Assembly (NCBI RefSeq): GCF_003569745.1
Contig: NZ_AP018498.1
Location: 930,001-994,000, forward strand
Direction: 5' to 3'
Length of the DNA: 64,000 bases
Source of the DNA: Altererythrobacter sp. B11
Lineage (GTDB): Bacteria; Pseudomonadota; Alphaproteobacteria; Sphingomonadales; Sphingomonadaceae
Part shown: positions 56,639 through 64,000 of the stretch, one piece after another
How the letters are laid out: each line of letters starts with the position of its first letter
Position numbering within the stretch: position 1 is the stretch's first letter
The notes under the pieces: model-generated
Databases searched by the model: none
What the model was told of the DNA's origin: nothing
Seen by the model: the letters and a program-made list of their open reading frames with translations, nothing else
Program-made: the position numbers and the translations under genes

Positions 56639-57583
56639 CTAACGTGGGGATGGCGGAGCTCTCTCGGTAACCGGCCCGCTCAGTACGACGTTCTGATACG
56701 CGTAGGGTATCTCGATCCCGGCCTCATCGAAGCGTTTCTTGATCCCTTCGAGCAGATCGTATTCGACCGATTTGGAGATCGCCGCGTCCGGGCACCAGGC
56801 GCGAAGGGAGAGATCTACACTCGATCCGCCCAGATTGATCACCGGGCATCCAACAACTTCCTGCACCCCGTCATGCGCCTGCGCCAGTTCCAGTATGATT
56901 GCGCGAGCCTTGTCGATGTCCGACGTGTAACCGATCGAAATGGTCAGCGATAACATGACCCTGAGATCGACCGAGGACAGGTTGATCATAATCTGGTTCG
57001 CGATCGTGCCGTTGGATAGGACAATCCGCCGATTGTCGAAGGTGCGCAACACGGTGTAGCCGAGCGACAGATCCTCTACGACCCCCGTCTCCACCCCGAC
57101 CGGGGTCGTCAGCTGCAAGCGGTCGCCGCGACGAAACGGCTTGTAGATTACCAGACTGATGCCGGAGACCAGATTGCCCAGCGTGGACTGCGCAGCAAAC
57201 CCGATCACGACCGAAACGATGCTGACCCCCGCGAGCAGCGATGTGGTCAACTTGTTTAGCGAAGGGACCGCATGGCAGAATAACAGCGCAAGGACGATCC
57301 ACATGATGAAGGTCGTCAGATGCTGGATGAAGCCGATCGTCATCCGGTCGATCCGTTCGTTCGGATCGTGATCGATCAAGGCAACCAGTGTTCGGCGGAG
57401 CAGCCAGCTCAGCATGAAGCCGAAAAGCAGGAAAATCATGCCCAGCGCGAGCGCGCCCCAGAAATGGCTCGGGTCGAAATATCCGGTTAGATCGCGCAGC
57501 ACCCGCGACGCACCCCATCCCTCAGGCGCGGCGGCCACTGTCTCTGCCGGGGCATTCTTGGCCGTTACCGATAGCGAAGTCAT
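56639..57583 (-). CDS. Small-conductance mechanosensitive channel (MscS)
   Basis: 314 residues. Three N-terminal membrane segments; pore helix and beta-domain signature FAAQSTLGNLVSGISLVIYK and PFRRGDRLQL; the C-terminal domain closes PYAYQNVVLSG. It protects against osmotic downshock. Blocks of this gene have about 50-52% GC, clearly lower than the genes around it (mostly 65% or more), and codon use differs, which suggests it was acquired. ATG 57583 is used; an upstream TTG at 57595 also reads in frame. Confidence 0.9.
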   Translation of the reverse strand: MTSLSVTAKNAPAETVAAAPEGWGASRVLRDLTGYFDPSHFWGALALGMIFLLFGFMLSWLLRRTLVALIDHDPNERIDRMTIGFIQHLTTFIMWIVLALLFCHAVPSLNKLTTSLLAGVSIVSVVIGFAAQSTLGNLVSGISLVIYKPFRRGDRLQLTTPVGVETGVVEDLSLGYTVLRTFDNRRIVLSNGTIANQIMINLSSVDLRVMLSLTISIGYTSDIDKARAIILELAQAHDGVQEVVGCPVINLGGSSVDLSLRAWCPDAAISKSVEYDLLEGIKKRFDEAGIEIPYAYQNVVLSGPVTERAPPSPR

Positions 57584-57851
57584 GTCACGAACCAATATTC
57601 CGCAGGGGATACCGGCAACAAGGGTGTTTCTTTCCGTCCCTCAAGTTTGGGGCCTGTGTCCGCAACTGGGCATGTGGCAGATCGCCGAGTTCAGCGAGCG
57701 AGGTTCCGCTGCCGGGCGCACAACTGGCCGTCGTGCTCATTCTTCTCGCTTTTGGAAGCGAATCTTGAAGGCCGACGACGGGGTCAGGTGAAGCAGAGAA
57801 GGGGCTGATTTCAGCACTTCCGCTTTTTGTGAGATGCCTTGGGAAGGCTGA
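57584..57851. other. Spacer between the MscS gene and tRNA-Leu
   Basis: About 270 bases of moderate GC with no recognisable gene, repeat or tRNA copy. Open frames are short and lack family resemblance. It may carry the MscS promoter. Confidence 0.5.
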
Positions 57852-57938
57852 TGGTGCGGTCGAGAAGACTCGAACTTCCACGGGCTTTCGCCCACAACGA
57901 CCTCAACGTTGCGCGTCTACCAGTTCCGCCACGACCGC
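57852..57938 (-). tRNA. tRNA-Leu (anticodon GAG)
   Basis: Class II tRNA of 87 bases with encoded CCA. Acceptor GCGGTCG pairs with CGACCGC; anticodon stem CAACG/CGTTG with loop TTGAGGT gives anticodon GAG (Leu, CUC/CUU); long variable arm (GTGGGCGAAAGCCCGT) as in Leu tRNAs; T-loop TTCGAGT. The CCA end is at 57852-57854 on the minus strand. Confidence 0.95.
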
Positions 57939-58060
57939 ACATCGAAAGGGTCGCTCGGCGCGGCCCCGCTCAGGTAGGAGCGCGCCCTTAGCAAAGGGGG
58001 GGTGGCCCTGCAAGCGGCTCGCCGCAACTATTTGCGAGGCGCCCTACGGAGCGGCTCTGC

Positions 58061-58867
58061 CTATTCCGGTTTCCAGCCGATCTCGGCCGATTTGGCGCGC
58101 CGGGGCACGTCGGTCACTGCCTCGTTCACGCTGACGCTTTCGCCGGGCGCGAGGCTGCGCTTGGGCGGCATCACTTCCCAGCTGTAGACGATGCGATCCT
58201 GTTCGTCGCGCAGCACGATCAGGATCGGCGGCACATCATGCGCGGAGCTGCCGATGTTGGTGATCGTGCCGCTGGCGCCGAAGAACTCCGTACCATTGGG
58301 CAATTGCCGCCGCTCCTGCTTCTCGGCGGGGAAATCGAGCTGCAGGTCGGGCTGCGCCGCGCCGAAGATCGGCCGGCTCACCGGCACCCAGTCGGGCACG
58401 CCCCAGTAGGATACTGCCACCGTCAGCCCGCCCGCCAGCAGGGCGAACGCCACCGCCGCCCAAGTCCACAGGCGCAGCACGTTGCGCCGCCGCCGGAAGG
58501 GCGGGGCGGCATCGAACTGCGGCCCGGCATCGCCATAGGCCGCCGGCTGCATCGGCGGTGGAGGCACCGCTACCTCTTCCGCGACGCGCGGGGCCGGGGG
58601 AGCGGGCGGGGTCGTCTGCGACTTCGCCAGTTCCGGCTCTGGCGCCGGCCGGGCAACGAAGCGGGGCCGTTCCTGCTGCGCCACCGGGGGCGGCGCCGGC
58701 GGCGCGGCGGGCGCGGATGCCTCCTCGGCCTGCGGCCGCTGCATGCTTGGCCCTTCCTGGAACCAGCTGTGGCGGCACTTGGCGCAGCGCACCGTCCGCC
58801 CCTCCGGTCCGACGGCGCTGTCCGGCACGGCATAGCGTGTCGCGCAAGCAGGGCAGGATATAATCAT
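58061..58867 (-). CDS. Zinc-ribbon (MJ0042-type) membrane protein
   Basis: 268 residues. The N-terminal MJ0042 zinc ribbon has Cys5, Cys8, Cys28 and Cys31 ([16 protein letters not shown]). A Pro/Ala-rich linker follows, one membrane helix at about 133-155 ([15 protein letters not shown]), then an outer C-terminal domain of about 110 residues resembling DUF3426 ([20 protein letters not shown]). Cytoplasmic zinc ribbon plus periplasmic domain suggests a signalling or assembly role at the membrane. Divergent from ftsE across 147 bases; this pairing is common in the group. Confidence 0.85.
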   Translation of the reverse strand: MIISCPACATRYAVPDSAVGPEGRTVRCAKCRHSWFQEGPSMQRPQAEEASAPAAPPAPPPVAQQERPRFVARPAPEPELAKSQTTPPAPPAPRVAEEVAVPPPPMQPAAYGDAGPQFDAAPPFRRRRNVLRLWTWAAVAFALLAGGLTVAVSYWGVPDWVPVSRPIFGAAQPDLQLDFPAEKQERRQLPNGTEFFGASGTITNIGSSAHDVPPILIVLRDEQDRIVYSWEVMPPKRSLAPGESVSVNEAVTDVPRRAKSAEIGWKPE

Positions 58868-59014
58868 CGCGCGTGAGCCTAAGCCCCGGCGCAAGGTCCA
58901 ACAAGGTTTGTGGCCAAGATGTTGCGCGCGAAGAAGGTATTTTTCCACATCGAACGCACCCGCCCCGCGCAAACCCATGTTCCTTGCGCGTCGAGCCCGC
59001 TAGGGAGAGGCGCA

Positions 59015-59749
59015 ATGAGCGGGAATGAAGGCAGTATCGTTCAATTCGACAATGTCGGCCTGCGCTACGGGACGGAGCGCGAGGTGCTGAGCGATGTCTC
59101 ATTCACGCTCTATCCCGGCAGCTTCTACTTCCTCACCGGCGCCAGCGGCGCGGGGAAGACGTCGCTGCTGCGGCTGCTCTATCTCGCCCAGCGGCCATCG
59201 CGCGGCATCATCCGCATGTTCGGCACCGATCTCATCACCCAGCCGCGCAGGCACCTGCCGGCCTTCCGGCGGCGGATCGGCGTGGTGTTCCAGGACTTCC
59301 GCCTGGTCCCGCACCTGTCGGCCTTCGATAACATCGCACTGCCGCTGCGTGTTTCGGGCATGACGGAAGCGGAACTGCAGCGCCCGGTGGGCGACATGCT
59401 GGAATGGGTCGGGCTCGACCAGCGCGCCGGGGCGCGTCCGGCCACGCTTTCCGGCGGGGAGCAGCAGCGCGTCGCCATCGCCCGCGCGGTGATTGCCCGG
59501 CCGGAGATACTCGTGGCGGACGAGCCAACGGGCAATGTCGATCCGGACATGGCGGTGAAGCTGCTGCGCCTGTTCGAAGCGCTCAATCGCCTCGGCACGA
59601 CGGTGGTGGTCGCCACGCATGACGTCCACCTGCTGAAGAAGGTGCCGGATTCGCTGATCATGCGATTGGACAAGGGCCGCCTGGCGGACCCCACGGGCGC
59701 GCTGCGCTATCCGCCGCGGCGCGATCCGCGCGGAGGATCGGCGGCGTGA
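59015..59749 (+). CDS. ftsE: Cell-division ATP-binding protein FtsE
   Basis: 244 residues, a single ABC ATPase. Walker A GASGAGKTS at 42-50, ABC signature LSGGEQ at 145-150, Walker B ILVADEP at 165-171, switch His in ATHD. With FtsX it controls periplasmic murein hydrolases during division. ATG 59015 with AGGGAGAGG upstream; the open frame to 58910 has no such support. TGA overlaps the FtsX start. Confidence 0.95.
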   Translation: MSGNEGSIVQFDNVGLRYGTEREVLSDVSFTLYPGSFYFLTGASGAGKTSLLRLLYLAQRPSRGIIRMFGTDLITQPRRHLPAFRRRIGVVFQDFRLVPHLSAFDNIALPLRVSGMTEAELQRPVGDMLEWVGLDQRAGARPATLSGGEQQRVAIARAVIARPEILVADEPTGNVDPDMAVKLLRLFEALNRLGTTVVVATHDVHLLKKVPDSLIMRLDKGRLADPTGALRYPPRRDPRGGSAA

Positions 59750-60669
59750 AGGGCCGGTTTCCCCTGCGTCAGGCACTGCGGCGATCCGGGCGGGACGGAT
59801 CGGGTCTGCTGCCGCAGACGCGGCTTGGCGGTCCCATGCCCTGGGTCATTGCGATCATGATCGCGCTGACGGTGATCGCAGCGGGCGGCGGGCTGGCGCT
59901 GCGCAATGTGGCGGCCAACGCCCGCAGTGAAATCGCCGGCGGGGTGACCGTGCAGGTGGTAGAAGCCGCCCCGGCGGAGCGTGACCGGCAGGCTGGCATC
60001 GCCCTGGCGCTGCTCGCCAGCCGCGAGGACGTGGCGGAAGTCCGCCGAGTTCCCGACAGCGAGCTGGAGGCGCTGCTGGAACCCTGGCTGGGCACGGATG
60101 CCGGGCTGGGCGAAAGCGAGATTCCGATACCGGCGCTCATCGACGTGCGGCTGCGCGGACCCGTCACGCCCGCGCGCCTGGCGGTGTTGCGCGATGTGCT
60201 TACCGCTTCCGTTCCGGCGGCCCGGGTGGATGCGCAGTCCGGGTGGCTGGTGCCGGTGTTCGATGCGGTCGCGACGCTGCAATGGCTCGCCCTTGGGCTC
60301 GTCCTGCTGCTGGCGCTGACCAGCGCGGCGGCGGTGTGGCTGGCGGCGCGCAGCGCGCTGGGTGCCAATCGCGAAACGATCGAGATCATCCACCTGCTCG
60401 GCGGCACCGACGGGCAGATCGCCGGCATTTTCCAGCGATCGATCGGCCTGGACGCGGCGCTGGGGGGGATCGCCGGGCTGGTTCTCGGTCTCGCAGCGCT
60501 GCTCGTCCTTGGGCAGCAATTCGCGCAGCTCGAATCCGGAATGGTGGCAGGCGGCGGCTTCGGACCGGTCGACTGGGCCCTGTTGGCGGCCGTGCCACTG
60601 GCGGGTATCGTGCTTGCCATGCTGACCGCGCGCATCACCGTGCTTCTGGCGCTGAGGCGCATGTTGTGA
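59746..60669 (+). CDS. ftsX: Cell-division protein FtsX
   Basis: 307 residues from GTG overlapping the ftsE stop by four bases (GTGA). Four membrane helices: one near residues 31-52, three in the C-terminal half (about 185-205, 235-260, 272-300), with a periplasmic domain of about 120 residues between the first and second. ETIEIIHLLGGTDGQIAGIF is the cytoplasmic FtsX signature. Partner of FtsE. Confidence 0.93.
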   Translation: MKGRFPLRQALRRSGRDGSGLLPQTRLGGPMPWVIAIMIALTVIAAGGGLALRNVAANARSEIAGGVTVQVVEAAPAERDRQAGIALALLASREDVAEVRRVPDSELEALLEPWLGTDAGLGESEIPIPALIDVRLRGPVTPARLAVLRDVLTASVPAARVDAQSGWLVPVFDAVATLQWLALGLVLLLALTSAAAVWLAARSALGANRETIEIIHLLGGTDGQIAGIFQRSIGLDAALGGIAGLVLGLAALLVLGQQFAQLESGMVAGGGFGPVDWALLAAVPLAGIVLAMLTARITVLLALRRML

Positions 60670-61196
60670 TCCGCCGCGCATTCAGCCTTCTGGTCGTGCT
60701 GTGGATGCTCGGCTTCCTGTGGTTCGCCATCGCGCTGCCGCAGCCGGCCGGTCCGGAGAAAACCGATGCCATCGTGGTGCCCACGGGAAGCGGTGGCCGC
60801 ATTCCGCGCGGCCTCTCGCTGCTCAACGCGGGGGAGGCGGGCAAAATGCTCGTTACCGGCGTGGATCACGACGTGAAGCCGCGCGAATTCGCGGCGGAGT
60901 ATGACGTCAGCTCGCGGTTGATGGAATGCTGCGTCACACTGGGGTTCGTGGCGCTGGACACGCGCGGCAATGCGCGGGAAACAGCCGATTGGGTGGCGCA
61001 GGAGAAGGTGCATTCGATCCGCCTCGTGACAGCGGACTGGCACATGCGCCGCGCTGCGCTGGAGCTGCAAAGCACTCTGCCGGCGGATGTCACCGTGCTG
61101 CGCGATGCGGTGCCTTCCAGCCCGAGCCTGGCCACGCTGTTCCTGGAATATCACAAGCTGCTGGCGAGCTGGCTGGCGCAGGCCTGGCCGGGCTGA
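60666..61196 (+). CDS. YdcF/DUF218-family membrane-anchored protein
   Basis: 176 residues from GTG 60666, overlapping the ftsX stop by four bases. One N-terminal membrane helix (about 4-24), then the DUF218 core: DAIVVPTGSGGRIPRGLSLL and IRLVTADWHMRRAALEL. Family members (SanA, ElyC) act in envelope and peptidoglycan or enterobacterial-antigen homeostasis. The operon with ftsEX and plsC fits an envelope role. Confidence 0.88.
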   Translation: MIRRAFSLLVVLWMLGFLWFAIALPQPAGPEKTDAIVVPTGSGGRIPRGLSLLNAGEAGKMLVTGVDHDVKPREFAAEYDVSSRLMECCVTLGFVALDTRGNARETADWVAQEKVHSIRLVTADWHMRRAALELQSTLPADVTVLRDAVPSSPSLATLFLEYHKLLASWLAQAWPG

Positions 61197-61199
61197 CTG

Positions 61200-61895
61200 A
61201 TGGCCGCGCTGCGCAGCCTCGCCTTCTACGTCGCCTTTTATGGTGGGACCGTGCCCTTCCTCGTCGCGGCGCTGTTTACGATTCTCTTCGCTCCGGCGGG
61301 GATCAGGCAGGTCGCGGCGGGCTGGTCCCGCCACCACCGCCGGTGCCTGCGGCTGTGCCTGAACATCCAGGTGCGCGAGACAGGACAGCGCGCGACCGGC
61401 CCGGCGATCTATGCCTTCAAGCACGAGAGCTTCTTCGAAGCGATCGACCTGCCGATCTCGCTCGACAACCCGGTCGTGTTTGCGAAGGAGGAACTGTTTT
61501 CGATCCCTGGATGGGGCCGGGCGGCGCGGGCCTATGGCGTGATCCCGCTGTCCCGAAAGGATGGCGCCAAGGCGCTGCGCCGCATGCTGTCCGATGCGCG
61601 GCGCTACACCGCCACCGGGCGCCCGCTGGTGATCTTCCCCGAAGGCACGCGGGTGCCGCATGGCACAGTCGCTCCGCTCAAGTCCGGCTTTGCCGGGCTC
61701 TACAAGCTGCTGGGCGTGCCGGTGGTGCCGGTGGCGGTGGACAGCGGGCCGCTCTATCACCGCCGGTGGAAGCGGCCGGGCGTCATCACGATCCATTTCG
61801 GCGAACCGATCCCGCCCGGCCTCCCGCGGGATGAGATCGAGCAGCGCGTGCGTGAGGGAATAAACGCGCTGAATGGCACGGGCGAGCCGGCCTAG
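61200..61895 (+). CDS. plsC: 1-acyl-sn-glycerol-3-phosphate acyltransferase (PlsC-like)
   Basis: 231 residues. N-terminal membrane helix, acyltransferase block I His75 in KHESFFE (the HX4D position carries Glu80, a variant seen in many alphaproteobacterial PlsC proteins), block III FPEGTR at about 144-149, and VVPVAV. It adds the second acyl chain to make phosphatidic acid. Three bases after ydcF. The stop overlaps the convergent tyrC stop by four bases. Confidence 0.9.
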   Translation: MAALRSLAFYVAFYGGTVPFLVAALFTILFAPAGIRQVAAGWSRHHRRCLRLCLNIQVRETGQRATGPAIYAFKHESFFEAIDLPISLDNPVVFAKEELFSIPGWGRAARAYGVIPLSRKDGAKALRRMLSDARRYTATGRPLVIFPEGTRVPHGTVAPLKSGFAGLYKLLGVPVVPVAVDSGPLYHRRWKRPGVITIHFGEPIPPGLPRDEIEQRVREGINALNGTGEPA

Positions 61896-62812
61896 CGGTG
61901 ATCCTTGCGGCCGAAGTCGGGCCGCGAATCGTCCTGCCCGATGGCGACGATCGACCGGCGGATCTCGCGCGTGCGGGTGAACCAGTCGAACATCGTTTCC
62001 CCGTCGCTGGCGCGGATCGCCTCCCGCATGAGGGCAAGATCGGTGAGGAAGCGATCGAGCATCTCCAGCACCGCGTCGCGATTATGCAGGAACACGTCGC
62101 GCCACATGGTCGGATCAGAAGCGGCGATGCGGGTGAAGTCGCGGAAGCCGCCGGCGGAATATTTGATCACCTCGCTGCGGGTGACCTCTTCCAGATCCGA
62201 TGCCGTGCCCACGATGGTGTAGGCAATAAGATGCGGGATGTGGCTGGTGACGGCCAGCACCCGGTCGTGATGTTCCGGGTCCATCGTATCCACCGTGGCC
62301 CCCAGCGCCTGCCAGAAGGCGACCAGTGCGGCGAGTTTGCCCGCATCCGCGCCTTCCGGCGGGGTGACGATGCACCAACGCTGGTGGAACAGCGTGGCGA
62401 AGCCCGCGTCCGGCCCGCTGTCCTCCGTGCCGGCGACGGGATGCGCTGGGATCACGTCATGACCGGGCAGGGCTTCGGCCAGCGCGCGCGAGATCGTGCG
62501 CTTGGATGAGCCGACGTCGCTCACCAATGCGTCGGGCGACAGCACCGGGGCGATGAGGCTGGCGACCGAGCCCATGGCGCCCACCGGCACGCACAGGATG
62601 ACGAGGTCTGCCCCCGTCACCGCCTCTTCCGCGGTCTCGCAGATGCGGTCCGCCAACTCGCGCTCCGTGGCCCGTTGCCGCACGGCGGGATCGATGTCGT
62701 AGCCGGTGCTGGTGATGCCGGGCAGATGCGCGCGTATGGCGAGGCCGATCGAGCCGCCCAGCAGGCCCAGTCCGATGATCGCGACCTTGCGAAAGCTGAC
62801 CATCTCAGTCAC
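61892..62812 (-). CDS. tyrC: Prephenate/arogenate (cyclohexadienyl) dehydrogenase
   Basis: 306 residues. NAD(P)-binding [12 protein letters not shown] at 14-25, then [28 protein letters not shown] and [12 protein letters not shown], the prephenate dehydrogenase signature. It makes 4-hydroxyphenylpyruvate or tyrosine. There is no chorismate mutase domain. Its ATG overlaps the hisC stop by four bases; hisC and tyrC are a usual pair in alphaproteobacteria, HisC serving as the aromatic aminotransferase. Confidence 0.93.
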   Translation of the reverse strand: MTEMVSFRKVAIIGLGLLGGSIGLAIRAHLPGITSTGYDIDPAVRQRATERELADRICETAEEAVTGADLVILCVPVGAMGSVASLIAPVLSPDALVSDVGSSKRTISRALAEALPGHDVIPAHPVAGTEDSGPDAGFATLFHQRWCIVTPPEGADAGKLAALVAFWQALGATVDTMDPEHHDRVLAVTSHIPHLIAYTIVGTASDLEEVTRSEVIKYSAGGFRDFTRIAASDPTMWRDVFLHNRDAVLEMLDRFLTDLALMREAIRASDGETMFDWFTRTREIRRSIVAIGQDDSRPDFGRKDHR

Positions 62813-63936
62813 CGGGCCGCCTCCGCCATTTCGCCAAGCGCCGCGGCGATCTCGGCCATCTGCTCGGCGGTGCCGATGGTGATGCGCAGCGCCTGCGGCA
62901 GGCCCTGCCCGGGCAGGTGCCGCACCGCATAGCCGCGCTGCGCCAGGCCATCGAGCGCGGTGGAGGCGCTCAGCGCGCCTTCGAACAGCACCAGCACGAA
63001 GTTCGCCTCGCTCGGCACGGCGCGCAGGCCGTGATTGCCCAGCGCCTCTATCCGGGCGGCGAAGCGGGCGCGCTCGGCGTTGTTGTGGGCGCGGGTCCGC
63101 TCGACGAAGTCCTGATCCGCCACGGCGGCGAGGGCGACGGCCTGCGCGCCATTGCCGATGTTGAAGGGCCCGCGGATGCGGTTGAGCGCGGCGATGATCG
63201 CCGGCGCACCGGTGCCCCAGCCCACCCGTTCCCCGGCGAGGCCATAGGCCTTGGAGAAGGTGCGGGTGGCGAGCACATTGGCATGGGCCTGGGCCAGGGC
63301 GATGCCGCCGTCATCCGCTTCCGGCGGGACGTATTCGGCATAGGCCTGATCGATCACCAGCAGCACCTGCGAGGGCAGGCCGGCATGCAGGCGGGCGAGT
63401 TCGGCGCGGGTGAGGAAGGTGCCGGTGGGGTTGTTCGGATTGGCGATGAACACCACCCGCGTCCGCTCCGTCACTGCGGCGAGCAGCGCGTCGACATCGG
63501 TGCCGTAATCCCGGTCGGGCGCTTCCACCGGCTGCGCCCCGCAGCGCCGCGCCGCGATCTCATAGAGCGAGAAGCCGTAGCGGACATAGAGCACGTCGTC
63601 CCCCGGCCCGGCGAAGGCGCTGGCGGCGATGGTCAGCAACTCGCCCGAACCGGTGCCGCAGATGATGCGGGCCGGGTCGATCCCGTGCAGCGCACCGAGT
63701 GCTTCGCGCAGGGCGGTGCTGTCCGGATCCGGATAGAGCGCCGGCGGTACGGCTTCCGCGCGTGCGGCAAGGGCGAGGGGGCTGGTGCCGAGCGGATTTT
63801 CGTTGGCGGAGAGCTTTACCAGCCGGCGCCCGTCCGCTGCCTTGCTCTTGCCCGGAACATAGGCATGGATCGCTTCGATCCAGGGCTTCATCTGCGGGGC
63901 TGCGGGGGCGGCGATGTCGGTCACGGGCGGGCGCAT
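62809..63936 (-). CDS. hisC: Histidinol-phosphate / aromatic aminotransferase
   Basis: 375 residues, fold-type I aminotransferase. [10 protein letters not shown] near the N-terminus, substrate/PLP segment [15 protein letters not shown] lysine in [18 protein letters not shown] and the C-terminal arginine segment ([14 protein letters not shown]). It acts in histidine synthesis and, next to tyrC, probably also on aromatic oxo acids. ATG 63936 is preceded closely by AAGGGG; an upstream TTG (63954) and a later ATG (63891) are alternatives. Confidence 0.93.
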   Translation of the reverse strand: MRPPVTDIAAPAAPQMKPWIEAIHAYVPGKSKAADGRRLVKLSANENPLGTSPLALAARAEAVPPALYPDPDSTALREALGALHGIDPARIICGTGSGELLTIAASAFAGPGDDVLYVRYGFSLYEIAARRCGAQPVEAPDRDYGTDVDALLAAVTERTRVVFIANPNNPTGTFLTRAELARLHAGLPSQVLLVIDQAYAEYVPPEADDGGIALAQAHANVLATRTFSKAYGLAGERVGWGTGAPAIIAALNRIRGPFNIGNGAQAVALAAVADQDFVERTRAHNNAERARFAARIEALGNHGLRAVPSEANFVLVLFEGALSASTALDGLAQRGYAVRHLPGQGLPQALRITIGTAEQMAEIAAALGEMAEAAR

Positions 63937-64000
63937 AGCCCCTTGCGGCGGCAATTGACAGCCCGCTTGGCGTCCCCCAATTGCCGCTTTCCATGGCCGC

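Noticed and set aside
57585..57881. 98-codon minus-strand frame between the MscS gene and tRNA-Leu
   Set aside because: It runs into the tRNA gene, has no ribosome site and no resemblance to a protein family.
57852..57938. Active attachment site with integrated element at tRNA-Leu
   Set aside because: I looked for a second copy of the tRNA 3' end downstream and for an integrase and found neither within the window.

Overview
The window is chromosomal DNA from a high-GC alphaproteobacterium, most likely a member of the Sphingomonadales (Sphingomonadaceae or Erythrobacteraceae). This rests on the sequence character of the core genes (groEL, rpoB, rpoC, rplJ, rplL), on two TonB-dependent receptors of sphingomonad style, on short palindromic repeats of the kind common in these genomes, and on a CIRCE-controlled groESL. 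I cannot name the genus. No phage, plasmid, transposase or CRISPR gene is present; almost every base belongs to a recognisable gene or short regulatory gap.

Layout. 1-6.6 kb: the tail of an Ala/Asp/Thr-rich protein, a secreted class A beta-lactamase-like enzyme, a methyltransferase-like lipoprotein, groEL-groES with promoter and CIRCE, a MATE exporter and a lipid-anchored cytochrome c. 6.6-18.2 kb: the transcription/translation block. rplJ-rplL lie on the minus strand and rpoB-rpoC on the plus strand, with a short-chain dehydrogenase (SDR) gene and paired repeats in the gap, so the usual rplJL-rpoBC order is broken. 18.2-29.4 kb: single metabolic genes: an old-yellow-enzyme oxidoreductase, gltX, a ZnuD-like zinc receptor behind a Zur-like palindrome, an NTF2-fold protein, dcd, putA and a thiamine-diphosphate enzyme.

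29.4-37.4 kb: a chemotaxis-like operon, cheA-cheW-cheY-cheB-cheR, followed by an intact GGDEF-EAL c-di-GMP protein and a chemoreceptor with almost no periplasmic region. CheA lacks P2 and appears to carry a second C-terminal CheW-like domain. 37.4-43.7 kb: trxB, then two GMC oxidoreductases with an NTF2-fold gene between them, joined by 4-bp overlaps and divergent from an aldehyde dehydrogenase; a TetR-type palindrome sits in the shared promoter region. This looks like one alcohol-to-acid oxidation unit. 43.7-47.4 kb: a cytochrome b561-YceI fusion, a pirin and an MscS-family channel.

47.4-55.9 kb: a tightly packed accessory catabolic operon behind a perfect 16-bp palindrome: TonB receptor, FAD monooxygenase, type I extradiol dioxygenase, alpha/beta hydrolase, GST, cupin, FAH-family enzyme and a small secreted protein. 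It reads as uptake, hydroxylation, ring cleavage and downstream processing of an aromatic compound whose identity is unknown, and is the best candidate here for an undescribed pathway. 56.0-58.0 kb: DedA and MscS genes, with lower GC in the MscS gene, next to tRNA-Leu(GAG). 58.0-64 kb: a zinc-ribbon membrane protein, ftsE-ftsX-ydcF-plsC and, convergently, hisC-tyrC.

Functions are read from motifs and family resemblance by eye; no database search was run.
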